A DNA stretch of 64,000 nt from Merdibacter massiliensis (GCF_900155395.1 NZ_LT699725.1:88071-152070); one strand, 5' to 3'; shown: positions 30,541 through 41,954, counted from the stretch's first letter. Numbers and translations are program-made. The notes: generated from the sequence alone by a model not told the origin.

Positions 30541-30571
30541 AAAAAGAATATATTTTTTATATATTCTTTTG
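30541..30571 (-). terminator. Terminator of the PRD regulator gene
   Basis: AAAAGAATATA/TATATTCTTTT stem followed by T5 on the minus strand, 38 nt beyond the stop. Confidence 0.7.
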
Positions 30572-30608
30572 AAATAAATAATATGATGAACGTACAAGTG
30601 ATTTTCTG

Positions 30609-32534
30609 TTAATTATGAATAAGTATGTCCATAAACTGTTCGAAAGTTTCTGTTTTCAACAGCATCAATGTTTTCTCAGTTGAAATAAATGATTCGACAA
30701 TAACATCGAATACATCTCTGAACAATTGGGTTTCATCTTGAGCAAATCCCATCAGCAAGATGAAATTAACTCTTTTCTTGTCCCATAATACAGGTTTCTC
30801 GTTATGGATAACGCAGATAAAGGATCTTTTTGATGAGACAGACATGCTGTGAGGAATAGCAGCATAATCAGTAAAAGCTGTATTTGAAAAATTCTCTCTA
30901 GCAAGAACATCTTCAATAAATCTATCATCAACAAGATTGTACTGTTTACAATAGTTCCCTAAATAACGAATATATTCTTCACGGTCTTTTTTGTATACAT
31001 TATGGAAAAACAAATTTTTAGAAAAGAGATAGTGTATGCTGTTTGTGATTTTTTGAAATTTCTTTTCTTTCTTTATTAACTCTATTTCATTATGTATGGT
31101 AATTATATTACTTTTAGTAATGATCGGATTGATTGTAACTACATGAGGATGGTGAAAATCATAATCTGTAGTGGAAATTATGAGATCTACAAATATATCA
31201 TTTCTTTTATATTCAGATAATGTCAGCGTTTCTACTAGTGTTAATTCTTCACCGAATGAATAATGAAGTTCATGGAGCAATGCTTTGGATGATAGCCAAT
31301 AATTTTCCACAATTAACACAAAAGGAACTTTATCTGCTTTTGTTCGATTGTTTTCCAAATAGGATCCAAAATGAAAAGCGATAAAACCTATTTCGTCTTC
31401 ACTGATGCGGACATTGTATGATTTTGCAAAATTATGAGCAAAAGAAACAGCCATATCATAAATTGGAGCATATTCTTTTTTTATTTTTGAAGCTAAAGGA
31501 TTAGGATAATTGATGTTATAAGAGGCTCGTTGATATAGATTAAAGGTATGCAACGTAAGTTGGCAAATAAATTCATTGCTGAAGTCAGGTAAATCGTATT
31601 TTTTCTTGAGATTAAGGATTATTTTAATGACCGTATTAAAAAAGTGATGATCAATAAAATTTGAAAAATCATTCAGATCTATATTACCTGCATGGAACTG
31701 TTCAATACTTAATGACAGTAAAAGAGTAATTTGGGTCAGATCACTTTTAGGTAAAGATTTACCTGTTAATGAGAAACAAAAATCTTTAATTTTATGTAAA
31801 AAGTCAGTAATTTGTTCTTTTTGAGCATGATTTTCCAATAATAAATCAACAGTAGCATATTCATTTTCATAATTGAGTTCATTATTTGTCTGTAACCGAA
31901 TCAGAATAATAATTAGGTGAATAAGAAGATTATTTTTTGCATAACTATTGATGTAAAGATTTGAGTCTGTGCAAATTTCTGATAATGTGCTTGCAATATT
32001 TTCTACGTTAAGTGATCCTGATAAGTTTTGTAATACGGCCGTGGATGAAAAGAAACCATTAGCATTATGTGTAGCTAAAAAACCAATAAGACGACGCTTA
32101 TTGATCTCAGATCCATTTAGATAATAAACAAAATCTTTTGATATGACTTCCAGATGATAGTTCGTAACCAATTCTTTTAGATACAAATTAATATCACTAA
32201 TAATAGTACTTTCACTGACAGAAAAATCTTCTGCCAAATCAAAGATTGAAATGCCGTTTTTACTAGAAAGTAAACGATAAAGAATCATTCTAGAACGAGT
32301 GTGTGTCCAGGATGAATTGGAAAATGAAGGTTCTTGAATACTTTCTTTTTTACGTAATTTATAACCTTTTGAACTTCCTTCAATGAAATAACAGTCCTGC
32401 TTATTTATTTCGTTAACATAATTAATGATTGTTCTTTTGTTCACATTAAGCATTTTTCCTAATTCATTTGCTGAAATCCATACGCCTGATTCTTTAAGAC
32501 ATTTTAACAGCTTGTTTATATTTTCTGATTTCAT
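30609..32534 (-). CDS. PRD-containing transcriptional regulator, LicR/MtlR-like, with EIIB- and EIIA-like domains
   Basis: A 641-residue activator of PTS operons. An N-terminal HTH (about 1-60, MLNVNKRTIINYVNEINK) and a second winged helix (about 85-150, GISIFDLAEDFSVSESTIISDI) precede two PRD modules (about 175-390) with regulatory His residues. An EIIB-like segment follows (about 400-480), and a mannitol/fructose-type EIIA ends the protein (TDYAAIPHSMS near 553 contains the His site). Phosphorylation by HPr and EIIs sets activity in this family. I start at 32534 (GGAGTGATAAT site); the longer frame adds a hydrophobic, unlikely leader. It is divergent from the PTS operon it presumably controls. 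Confidence 0.9.
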   Translation of the reverse strand: MKSENINKLLKCLKESGVWISANELGKMLNVNKRTIINYVNEINKQDCYFIEGSSKGYKLRKKESIQEPSFSNSSWTHTRSRMILYRLLSSKNGISIFDLAEDFSVSESTIISDINLYLKELVTNYHLEVISKDFVYYLNGSEINKRRLIGFLATHNANGFFSSTAVLQNLSGSLNVENIASTLSEICTDSNLYINSYAKNNLLIHLIIILIRLQTNNELNYENEYATVDLLLENHAQKEQITDFLHKIKDFCFSLTGKSLPKSDLTQITLLLSLSIEQFHAGNIDLNDFSNFIDHHFFNTVIKIILNLKKKYDLPDFSNEFICQLTLHTFNLYQRASYNINYPNPLASKIKKEYAPIYDMAVSFAHNFAKSYNVRISEDEIGFIAFHFGSYLENNRTKADKVPFVLIVENYWLSSKALLHELHYSFGEELTLVETLTLSEYKRNDIFVDLIISTTDYDFHHPHVVTINPIITKSNIITIHNEIELIKKEKKFQKITNSIHYLFSKNLFFHNVYKKDREEYIRYLGNYCKQYNLVDDRFIEDVLARENFSNTAFTDYAAIPHSMSVSSKRSFICVIHNEKPVLWDKKRVNFILLMGFAQDETQLFRDVFDVIVESFISTEKTLMLLKTETFEQFMDILIHN

Positions 32535-32707
32535 ATTATCACTCCAATGAATATGTATTATGGATTGCATAAATATTATAGCAGTAAAAAAAATGAAATT
32601 TGTTAGAAAAAATTCATTAAGAGGTGAAAAATATTTGTATGAGAGTGAAAAAGATAATTTGTATAGTAAAGGTGTAAAAAGTATCAGAAAAGATTGGAGG
32701 TTTGAAT

Positions 32708-33010
32708 ATGATACGAATTCTATTAGCTTGTGGTGTTGGAATGTCATCTGGATTCATGGCTTCCAGCATGAGAAAATCGGCAAAAAAGCAAAAGCTTGAA
32801 GTTACGGTGAAAGCAGTTAGCAAAGCTGAAGTGATGTCACATGAAGGAGAATTCGATATCCTTCTTTTAGGACCGCATTTTGCTAAGGAAGTTCCTGGAT
32901 TTCAAAAAGCATTTCCGAATGTAAAGGTTTCTACGATTGATCCCGATTTGTACGCAACTTTAGATGGAGAAGGGATTTTAAAAGAAGCTTTACAGCTTTA
33001 TGAATCATAA
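32708..33010 (+). CDS. PTS lactose/cellobiose-family EIIB
   Basis: A 100-residue phosphocarrier of the Lac/Cel family; the phosphorylated Cys is residue 8 in LLACGVGMSSG. It transfers phosphate from EIIA to the sugar bound by EIIC. The frame opens at a TTG (32702), but the ATG at 32708 is 7 nt from GGAGG (32696-32700). First gene of an EIIB-EIIC-EIIA-GH1 operon divergent from the LicR-like regulator. Confidence 0.93.
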   Translation: MIRILLACGVGMSSGFMASSMRKSAKKQKLEVTVKAVSKAEVMSHEGEFDILLLGPHFAKEVPGFQKAFPNVKVSTIDPDLYATLDGEGILKEALQLYES

Positions 33011-33030
33011 AAGGGGGGTTATGTAAGATT

Positions 33031-34302
33031 ATGATGTCAAAAATGCAGGCATGGATAGAGGCAAGACTTGTGCCAGTTGTAAATAAAATTTCTAGTTTTT
33101 ATTGGTTTAGTATTGTCGCAAATGCAGTATTGTTTTTAGTTCCATTTTCAATGGCAAATGCAGTTTCCGCATTATGGGGTGTTTTAAGGAAGTTTGTTCC
33201 ATCATTGATTGATATATCAGTCATAGGAACATATTCCTTTGGATTAAGCGGATTGTTCATGGCATTTATCATTCCACATGATGCAATGGTAAAAGAAAAC
33301 CGCCGTGATCGTTCAATAATTGCAGGTTTTACATCTATCGGCACGTATATGCTTTGTATGAAAGCTGTCGCAGTTGAGGGCGGTACATTATTCACAATCG
33401 AGCGATTTGGAGCAGCCGGTATGTTTACTGCAATGGCGGTCGGTCTGTTTGTCGGAATTGTGTATAAAAAACTTGCCCACTTTTCCTTCTTTAGCGAAGA
33501 CTCTGTAATTCCAGATTTTGTAAAAAACTGGTTTGATAATATTTTTGCAATTATCTTCTGCTTGTTCATCGGATTCGTATTCTCTTATGGCTTTAACCTG
33601 GATCTATTCAGTGTAATCACTTTGGTGATGAGTCCAGTAAATTATTTTGCACAAAGCATTTTTGGAGTGATTTTTCTTAGTTTTGTAATGGATATTTTCT
33701 ATTTCTTTGGAGTATCGGGATGGGTTTGGACACCAATTACTATGACGATTCAAAAGGCAGCCATTGCTGAGAATACAGCGAGAATGGCGATGGGAGAGGC
33801 AGCTCAAAATATTTACGCTTATGGATTCAGTCGCTACCAGCATATTGGTGGTGAAGGTGCCACACTACCTATTGCATTATATATGCTTAGAGCAAAAAGC
33901 AAAAAATTTAGATTGCTTGGTAAGGCAACAATTATTCCATCTATTTTTAATATCAATGAACCGCTTGTATATGGAATGATTGTATGTAATCCATTTATGC
34001 TAGTGCCGTGGATCCTAGTGTCAATAATTCATTCTGCAAATACTTATATTTGGATGAAGTATGGTTGGGCACAAATCCCTTATGTTAACTTTGATGTTAA
34101 CAATTTACCAAATGTTATTTCAGCATATGTACAGTCTGGAGGACATATTGGAAATGTCTTGCTAGTTATCGTGAATTTTATTATTGCTGCAGTTATCTAT
34201 TATCCTTTCTTTAAAGTTGCGGATGCTTATGAGTATAAGAAAGAGCTAGCAAAAGAAGCAAAAAAAGCACAAAAAGAGAGTGCGGTAGCACAGATGTCAT
34301 AA
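33031..34302 (+). CDS. PTS lactose/cellobiose-family EIIC permease
   Basis: A 423-residue integral membrane channel that binds and translocates a beta-linked disaccharide or aryl-glucoside. About ten hydrophobic segments are visible. The NINEPLVYG motif (about 310-318) is the hallmark substrate-binding loop of the Lac/Cel EIIC family. GGGGGG precedes the start; a second in-frame ATG at 33034 is equally likely. The Ala/Lys-rich C-terminal tail is cytoplasmic. Confidence 0.94.
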   Translation: MMSKMQAWIEARLVPVVNKISSFYWFSIVANAVLFLVPFSMANAVSALWGVLRKFVPSLIDISVIGTYSFGLSGLFMAFIIPHDAMVKENRRDRSIIAGFTSIGTYMLCMKAVAVEGGTLFTIERFGAAGMFTAMAVGLFVGIVYKKLAHFSFFSEDSVIPDFVKNWFDNIFAIIFCLFIGFVFSYGFNLDLFSVITLVMSPVNYFAQSIFGVIFLSFVMDIFYFFGVSGWVWTPITMTIQKAAIAENTARMAMGEAAQNIYAYGFSRYQHIGGEGATLPIALYMLRAKSKKFRLLGKATIIPSIFNINEPLVYGMIVCNPFMLVPWILVSIIHSANTYIWMKYGWAQIPYVNFDVNNLPNVISAYVQSGGHIGNVLLVIVNFIIAAVIYYPFFKVADAYEYKKELAKEAKKAQKESAVAQMS

Positions 34303-34316
34303 AAGGAGCATGAAAA

Positions 34317-36168
<1,852 letters not shown>

Positions 36169-36282
36169 TAGGATGAAAGTTTGTGATAATTTGTTAAAAG
36201 TTTTGCCTTCAGTTTGTTGGCAGACTATACATTTTAAAATCATCAAAAAATATATTATAAGTGTTGATGATAAATATTTTAC

Positions 36283-36327
36283 AGGTAATCTTAAGCTAAT
36301 AACAGCTTAAGATTACCTAATTTTAAT
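36283..36327 (+). terminator. Terminator of the EIIBCA-GH1 operon
   Basis: Perfect 15-bp stem (36283-36297 with 36304-36318) on a 6-nt loop, followed by AATTTTAAT. Confidence 0.75.
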
Positions 36328-36342
36328 ATTAAAGAGGGAAAA

Positions 36343-36403
36343 GTTCGGTCAAAGAACTAATTTGTCAACGATCTGAGAGAGGATGATAGCTCTCTCTTTT
36401 TTT
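36343..36403 (+). ncRNA. Small hairpin pair ending in a terminator, candidate sRNA
   Basis: AGTTC/GAACT hairpin near 36343-36359, then GAGAGAG (36375-36381) with CTCTCTC (36390-36396) and T7. It lies after the operon terminator, so it seems to end a separate transcript. No known family is recognised. Confidence 0.35.
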
Positions 36404-36727
36404 GTTATTCATAGAAATTTGAATAGGGAACTTCAGTGTTAAGATATAACTGTAGCACTGCTATTGTTAGTTATGTTCTTGGGAAAAAGAAAGCATTTTT
36501 GATATAGAACATGTTACCAGTTACAGATAAATATTATATATATGTTGATAAGAATATAGATTGATTTATTGAATTGTCAACGAAAGTAAAAAAATAGTTC
36601 ACATGCGAAAGCAAACAGATACTTGTCATTATATAGGGGCCAAAGAATTAAGCTAATGTTTACAGATGTAGAAAAATACTTAATAAGACAAACATTTGTG
36701 ATTAGGCACATGAATCTTAGTTGTGCA

Positions 36728-36838
36728 AAGGTACACCATTTTCGCTTGAAAATATAAAGGAAGATAACAAATTACGTAATGAAGTATCTTCCGTTCTATT
36801 TGCATTTTTATAAATGGTTTTATAATAAATAAGCGAAA
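36728..36838. repeat. Dispersed intergenic repeat, copy 2
   Basis: Nearly identical to 21309-21410. In this copy the arms GGAAGATA and TATCTTCC are perfectly complementary around the ATTACGTAAT palindrome, so it is the better preserved copy. Confidence 0.88.
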
Positions 36839-37017
36839 TAATGATAAAAATGAACCAGGCATTCTATGGACTAGAAAACTTTTTTTACATAACCGATTAA
36901 TTATGTAGAGGTATTTAGAAATGAAACATTCTTATATTGTTTACAGATAACAGATAGAAAGTTGACTGCTTATTGGGTTTTGTACAAGAAACAGAGAAAT
37001 TAGTTCTCGTTAAAATG

Positions 37018-37932
37018 TTAATAAAGCCCATTATAATTAGGCAAAGGGTAATCAATTTCATAATTTTTGCACAAATTGATAAAGAATTTTGCTGATGAGG
37101 TTAACATTTTGTTTTTGTGGTAGATGATTTGGAATTTTCTTTTGAATTCTAATCCTTTTATGTTGATTGCAATCACTAGTCCTTTTTCTAGAGGTCCTAC
37201 AATCATTCGATGAGGTAAAATGGAGATCCCTAAACCATTGATCACAGCATTTACAAGAGCTGTCGTGCTCATAGCTTCCCAAGTAGGTTCAATAGAAAAG
37301 CCAGCTGCTTCAATAACATTTTCTATTGTTTCTCGGGTTCCGCTTCCATGCTCTCTCAACAGAATATTCTGTTTTTTAAATTCCTCTATAGAAATTTCTT
37401 GTGATTGCTTAAACGGTCCGTTAGGAGAACAAATGACAGTGAGGCAATCTTCCATATATTCTTCAGATATAAAATCATGATTATGGACAACTCCTTCAAT
37501 TAGAGCAAAATCTAGTTCATTGTTCAATATCTTTTTTTCTAATTGATCTGAGGGACCAATTTGTACCTTTACATTTGTATTGGGATAAATGTTATAAAAT
37601 TCCTTTACGTAATTTGGTAAAAACTGTGAGCCGATCGTAATGCTGGAACCTATTCTTATCAACCCAATTGAATCCCAGTTTTTCATACTTTTTTCCATGT
37701 CATCAAACAGTGTCAGGATATGAGATGCGTATTCCTTGAAGCGATTTCCTGCTTCAGTTATTTTAAGCCGATGGTTAATACGATCAAATAGTGTGATTCC
37801 ATAATATTGTTCTAATTCTTTAATGGCGATACTAACAGCAGGTTGTGTCATAAGTAATTTTTCAGCAGTTTTACTTGTGTTAAAGTTATTCTCAATTAAT
37901 GCGATAAATATTTTTAAATGTCTTAAGGTCAT
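37018..37932 (-). CDS. LysR family transcriptional regulator
   Basis: A 304-residue LysR-type regulator. The winged HTH (about 1-60) has the typical TAEKLLMTQPAVSIAIKELE helix pair and LFDRINHRLKITEAG. The effector domain (about 90-295) begins with LIRIGSSITIGSQFLPN, as in CysL/CbbR-like members. It is divergent from the chromate-transporter operon, across a 141-bp spacer holding a 17-bp inverted repeat, so it very probably controls that operon; the effector is unknown. Confidence 0.92.
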   Translation of the reverse strand: MTLRHLKIFIALIENNFNTSKTAEKLLMTQPAVSIAIKELEQYYGITLFDRINHRLKITEAGNRFKEYASHILTLFDDMEKSMKNWDSIGLIRIGSSITIGSQFLPNYVKEFYNIYPNTNVKVQIGPSDQLEKKILNNELDFALIEGVVHNHDFISEEYMEDCLTVICSPNGPFKQSQEISIEEFKKQNILLREHGSGTRETIENVIEAAGFSIEPTWEAMSTTALVNAVINGLGISILPHRMIVGPLEKGLVIAINIKGLEFKRKFQIIYHKNKMLTSSAKFFINLCKNYEIDYPLPNYNGLY

Positions 37933-37977
37933 TTTGTTTCCTGATGAATAGAATCATCTTTTCCTTTCTGTTTCGAT

Positions 37978-38040
37978 GAATAATTATAAATAAATACTAA
38001 TATATTTTATAAAATTATATTATTTTATTTATAATTATTC
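37978..38040. promoter_or_regulatory. 17-bp inverted repeat in the LysR/chrA divergent promoter
   Basis: GAATAATTATAAATAAA (37978-37994) is the exact reverse complement of 38024-38040, separated by 29 bp. Each arm contains its own ATAATTAT palindrome. Strong candidate for the LysR operator pair. Confidence 0.7.
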
Positions 38041-38073
38041 AAGTGCTATACTTCAAGTTAAGGAGGAAATTGT

Positions 38074-38640
38074 ATGGGGAAATATAAAAAATTATTCTTG
38101 TCAACTTTTGAATTGAGCGCATGTACATTTGGAGGAGGGTTTGTAATCATTCCCTTGATGAGAAAAAAATTTGTCGAAGATCTGCATTGGATCGATGAAC
38201 AGGAAATGTTAGATATGACAGCAATAGCGCAATCTTCACCAGGAGCAATTGCTGTAAATGCATCTATTTTGATAGGATATCGTGTTGCTGGAGTGTTAGG
38301 AGCTTTGATAACGGTTATTGGGACAGTATTACCACCTTTAATTATTATCTCGATTGTTTCAATGTTTTACATTGCATTTCGTGACAATATTTTTGTGAGC
38401 ATGGCGATGACTGGAATGCTTGCCGGAGTTGCTGCAGTTATTTGTGATGTTGTATTAAGCATGGGAAAAGATGTTTTTGCAAAAAAAAGAATTTTGCCTA
38501 TTACGGTACTATTGTTGTCATTTATAGCTGTTTATTTTTTTAATGTAAATATTATATTGATAATTCTTTTATGTGGAATTGTTGGTGCTATTGATACAGT
38601 ATATACAGAGAAAAGAATGAATGGGGAGAAAACATTATGA
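38074..38640 (+). CDS. Chromate transporter family protein, short chain (first half)
   Basis: A 188-residue membrane protein with one CHR domain. The family signature is visible as FGGGFVIIPLMRKKFV (about 18-33) and SSPGAIAVNASILIGYR (about 60-76). Short-chain CHR proteins act as pairs, each half equal to one half of ChrA, and export chromate or related anions; the real substrate here is unknown. AAGGAGG precedes the ATG. It overlaps the second half by 4 bp. Confidence 0.9.
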   Translation: MGKYKKLFLSTFELSACTFGGGFVIIPLMRKKFVEDLHWIDEQEMLDMTAIAQSSPGAIAVNASILIGYRVAGVLGALITVIGTVLPPLIIISIVSMFYIAFRDNIFVSMAMTGMLAGVAAVICDVVLSMGKDVFAKKRILPITVLLLSFIAVYFFNVNIILIILLCGIVGAIDTVYTEKRMNGEKTL

Positions 38641-39200
38641 TTTACTTGCAATTGTTGTGGAGCTTTTTCCAAATCGGATTATTTAGTATTGGCGGAGGTT
38701 ATGCAGCTATGCCTCTGATTCAAAATCAGGTTGTAGATTTACATTCTTGGCTGACGATGTCTCAATTTGCAGATATAATGACAATAGCGGAAATGACACC
38801 AGGTCCAATTGCAATAAACTCAGCGACATTTGTTGGAATTCGAACAGCAGGATTATTAGGAGCTATTATTGCAACTATTGGTTGTGTACTTCCATCATGT
38901 GTTATAGTGATGACATTGGCATATGTTTATTATCGTTATCGAGGTCTTTCTATGATACAAGGGATTTTATCAGGACTAAGACCTGCTGTAATCGCAATGA
39001 TTGCTTCGGCATGTTTATCATTGATGACTTTATCGTTTTATGGAAGCAGAACTTTACCACAAGATTTTAGCACAATTAATATATTGCCATTATTAATATT
39101 TTTGGTAGGTATTTTCATTCTTAGAAAATGGAAACCAAATCCAATTTATGTTATGTTGGGTTCTGGAGTTGCTGGTATTGTATTGTTATCTATTTTCTAA
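38637..39200 (+). CDS. Chromate transporter family protein, short chain (second half)
   Basis: A 187-residue partner CHR-domain protein (GGGYAAMPLIQNQVV near 19 and MTPGPIAINSATFVGIR near 54). Start codon overlaps the first half (ATGA), so the two are made together and probably form a heterodimer. About five to six hydrophobic helices. Confidence 0.9.
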   Translation: MIYLQLLWSFFQIGLFSIGGGYAAMPLIQNQVVDLHSWLTMSQFADIMTIAEMTPGPIAINSATFVGIRTAGLLGAIIATIGCVLPSCVIVMTLAYVYYRYRGLSMIQGILSGLRPAVIAMIASACLSLMTLSFYGSRTLPQDFSTINILPLLIFLVGIFILRKWKPNPIYVMLGSGVAGIVLLSIF

Positions 39201-39218
39201 TGGGAGAATTTTAAGAAT

Positions 39219-39737
39219 ATGAAATATGTAATGAAATCGGGAAGTTTGATGTCTAATGGACAACAACTGGTGTATATTACAGGAAGCTTAGTGCAAACAG
39301 ATAAAAAGGTAGTTAACAAAGCTGGTACGGTCCTCTTAGAATTGGATATAGTAGATTTAGAAACAGAAAATTTGGAAGAAGAGTTAGATCATCAATATGT
39401 GATGTATAATAAAGAAAGAAAGGTCATATTATCAGCATTTCCAGCATATGCCGAAAATAATCGACCTTCAGAAGTGGGATGGCCAGTATGTAGGATGCCG
39501 AAAGTTGATCATGCAATTATCAAAGCTAAAAATAGTGAATATACACTTCAAATGTTAAATAATCAAAATTACTGCTTGTATGATATCAAGAAAGAAATAA
39601 TGGTCCAGATATATCATCGAGGTATTGGTGGAGGATGGAATATTGAGACAAAGTGTCAGTTTGAACCAGAAATACTCTGCGGCTTGTTTGTTTTTTGTAA
39701 ATATTTAGAAAAAGAAAATGAATTTCTTATTGTATAA
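39219..39737 (+). CDS. Unknown 172-residue protein in the CHR operon
   Basis: No confident family. It lacks a signal peptide and membrane helix and looks beta-rich (ITGSLVQTDKKVVNKAGTVL; MVQIYHRGIGGGWNIETK). The alternating strands and a Gly-rich turn recall tubby/LURP1-like lipid-binding barrels, but this is a weak impression. It lies 19 nt after the second CHR gene with a GGGAG site, so it belongs to that operon and may serve the same transport process. Confidence 0.7.
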   Translation: MKYVMKSGSLMSNGQQLVYITGSLVQTDKKVVNKAGTVLLELDIVDLETENLEEELDHQYVMYNKERKVILSAFPAYAENNRPSEVGWPVCRMPKVDHAIIKAKNSEYTLQMLNNQNYCLYDIKKEIMVQIYHRGIGGGWNIETKCQFEPEILCGLFVFCKYLEKENEFLIV

Positions 39738-40099
39738 TCAAAACTTCAGAGATCGTAGTTAAGCACGAACCAATAAAAAGTTTCTTCGTATCTAAATAAA
39801 CAGGTTGTTACTTTTTGTATAAAATCTAAAAAGTTTGTTCATGTTAATGGATACAGAAAAGATTCTTAATAGGTTAAAATATTTGTGCTTATATATATAA
39901 GTAAGGAAAGATTAAGAATTTTTTACATTAAAAACTCACTAAATTTCTGATTATCTTTTCATAAGCTGGTAAATGTCGGTATAGCCTGTATTTTAGGGCT
40001 TTATCGGCATTTTCCTTTGGGAAGATACTCTGCATAAGCTGGCATTTACCAGCATGAAAATGCAACCAAAAGTAGTAAATGAGTAGTACAATCACCGAT
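39738..40099. other. Boundary between host DNA and the integrative element
   Basis: 362 bp without a gene. The host side is AT-rich up to about 39937. The element side holds the inverted terminal repeat (39938-39955) and repeated GCTGGTAAATG / CATTTACCAGC motifs (39965-40055), likely integrase arm-binding sites. Confidence 0.6.
39938..39955. repeat. Left terminal inverted repeat of the ICE
   Basis: ACTAAATTTCTGATTATC, matching the inverted right end at 15 of 18 positions; 145 bp beyond the int stop. Confidence 0.6.
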
Positions 40100-41296
40100 T
40101 TAAGAAGCAAGAGCCAGTCTTTCAAGTTCTGCTTTCGCTGAATTGAAAGTACCGTGTGCGTAGTACCCTAATGTCATGGTGATGTTTGAATGTCCCATGA
40201 TGTATTGTAGGGTGTTCGGGTTCATTCCTTTGTTTGCCATGTTCGTGCAGTAGGTATGTCTGAATGAGTGCGGTGTGATGTTTGGTAGCTGGTCTTTATG
40301 TGTCTTGTTGTATTTCTTCACAAGCCCACGCAACATACTTTCGTAGTTGCCAGCCACTTTAGGGAAGCCCTTTTGGTTTAGGAACAGGAAATTGCTGTAA
40401 CCATTGATAACGATAGGCTCTGCCTTTCCTCTGTTCTGTAACACTCGCTTAAAGGCTTGATAGGCTCTTTCTGTCATTGGAAGCTGGCGTTCTCCTTTTT
40501 TGGTCTTAGGTGTTTCAATGTAGTAGCCGATTTCGCTGTCTTTCAATAGCTGATGGTCTACATTGATGATACGGTTCGCCATATCAATATGGACTGTCAG
40601 ACCGCAAAATTCAGAGATACGAAGCCCCGTTTCCAGAAGAATAACCACTTCATCATAATACTTGCTGTACGTCTTGTCCTGTTCCATAAAGGCAAGCAAT
40701 TTTTCTTCCTGCTCTGGCGTGAGAATGACTTTGGGTTCTGAATTATCTTCCAGAACGTCGCTCAATTTGAAGTTAAAAGGATTTTTTCTGATACAGTCGT
40801 CCTCAATCGCCATATAGAATGACGCTTTCAGAGAACGCTTGTAGTTGCTAATCGTCTTGTAGGAAAAGCCATTCTCATACATTCGCATAGCCCATTCCTT
40901 ACCGTCCGATAGCTTCACCGTATCAATGCTCCTTGCACCCAGAGGGTCGTTTTCCAGAATTTTCATAAGATACTGGCGACCTTTTTCTGTGTTGCGTTTC
41001 ACATTTTTTCTCTGGCTGTTCTTCTTTGCGTAGAGCTGGCAGACTGTCATTTTCCCACCTATGGTATTGATACCGTCGTCGAGGTCTTTCTTAATCTTTT
41101 TCTGCTTTTCCCTCAATGACAAATCTTCACGTTTCCCAGCGGGTGTCTTGTCTGTCGGAACAAGTTTCCAAGCATAGACAAACTGTGGTTGCCCGTACAT
41201 ATCGGTATATTTGTAAACGTATCTTCCGTCTTTTCTCTGGCTCTCTCCAAGTCGTAAATTGCGTCCCTTGCTGTCTTTTCTCTTTACATTAGACAT
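40100..41296 (-). CDS. int: Tn916-type tyrosine integrase
   Basis: A 398-residue site-specific recombinase that excises and integrates the element. The N-terminal arm-binding domain (GESQRKDGRYVYKYTD, about 13-28) and SAM-like core-binding domain precede the catalytic domain. Catalytic residues: Arg in GLRISEFCGL (about 227), HSFRHTY (about 344), GHSNITMTLGYYAH with the nucleophile Tyr (about 378). It aligns along its whole length with Tn916 Int. xis is immediately upstream. Confidence 0.96.
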   Translation of the reverse strand: MSNVKRKDSKGRNLRLGESQRKDGRYVYKYTDMYGQPQFVYAWKLVPTDKTPAGKREDLSLREKQKKIKKDLDDGINTIGGKMTVCQLYAKKNSQRKNVKRNTEKGRQYLMKILENDPLGARSIDTVKLSDGKEWAMRMYENGFSYKTISNYKRSLKASFYMAIEDDCIRKNPFNFKLSDVLEDNSEPKVILTPEQEEKLLAFMEQDKTYSKYYDEVVILLETGLRISEFCGLTVHIDMANRIINVDHQLLKDSEIGYYIETPKTKKGERQLPMTERAYQAFKRVLQNRGKAEPIVINGYSNFLFLNQKGFPKVAGNYESMLRGLVKKYNKTHKDQLPNITPHSFRHTYCTNMANKGMNPNTLQYIMGHSNITMTLGYYAHGTFNSAKAELERLALAS

Positions 41297-41375
41297 AGTG
41301 CGAAGCTCCTTTCCGTCAAGGAATGAGCCGTTGATACGCTATACTTTATTATACCATACCTACGGCTCGCTGACA

Positions 41376-41579
41376 TTAGATTTCGTCTAATGTATCAATG
41401 ATTTTTTCAAACTGTTTTCGCTTAATCTGCACACGGTTTCCATTCACAATCACCCAGCCAGCGTCGAGGTTTTCCTCTGCCAGCTTACGCAATTTCTTTT
41501 CCCCGATACGGAAGTATTTTGACGCTTCCTCAATCGTCAGCGTGTACTTCTCCCAGATAGGCACATCAGTATTGTTCAT
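41376..41579 (-). CDS. xis: Tn916-type excisionase
   Basis: A 67-residue winged-helix excisionase that bends the ends for Int-mediated excision. [20 protein letters not shown] is the recognition region, and the C-terminal [19 protein letters not shown] is nearly that of Tn916 Xis. AAAGGGGGTG precedes the ATG. It lies 79 bp upstream of int. Confidence 0.94.
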   Translation of the reverse strand: MNNTDVPIWEKYTLTIEEASKYFRIGEKKLRKLAEENLDAGWVIVNGNRVQIKRKQFEKIIDTLDEI

Positions 41580-41954
41580 AAGTATGCACCCCCTTTACTG
41601 TGTGTCTTATGGAAGCAGACAGACGGCTTTGGCAAGCTCCACTGGCATTTCAGCCATTCCCATTCCTGTGGGCAGAACCGCACCATGCGGATGTATCATT
41701 ATTCTGTGAATACAGGTCGTGGCAAAGCGACTTTTCCAACGGTCACTCTCGGATCACTGCATGGGTCGCTCGCTTCCCCTTATGGAAAAGGTCGTGGCGT
41801 ACAGTCCCCGTGGCTCGCTGTATCACAAACGTATCTGTCTGCTTTATTCACTTGTCAAAGAACAGTGGCGAAAGCCATAGGCTCTCATGTGTAAAAGCAG
41901 AGGGCAGGACAGGAAAGAGGGGATTTCAACAAATCATGCCCTGCCATAATTGCT
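41580..41954. other. Spacer between xis and orf8, no convincing gene
   Basis: 375 bp in the position of the regulatory spacer of Tn916 elements. Open frames on the plus strand have Trp/Cys/Arg-rich, composition-driven translations and no ribosome site, so I do not call them. Confidence 0.5.

Larger units (their letters stand above)
29602..30608. other. Gene-free region with mobile-element debris
   Basis: About 1 kb with no intact gene. It contains the IS3-family remnant at 29935-30124, a short plus-strand open stretch near 30178-30313 that I do not recognise, and an AT-rich hairpin (30541-30571) serving the next minus-strand gene. Confidence 0.6.
36169..37017. other. Gene-free region with two terminator-like hairpins and a dispersed repeat
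   Basis: 849 bp without a convincing gene. It contains a perfect 15-bp stem (36283-36318), a second terminator (36375-36403) and repeat copy 2 (36728-36838). A short minus-strand frame over the repeat is not supported as a gene. Confidence 0.6.

Noticed and set aside
32535-32707. A RAT-type antiterminator RNA ahead of the EIIB gene
   Set aside because: No RAT-like hairpin overlapping a terminator is visible; the regulator is of the DNA-binding LicR type.
36680-36862. Minus-strand 60-codon frame over repeat copy 2
   Set aside because: It lies across a non-coding dispersed repeat, and the reading frame is not kept in the other copy.
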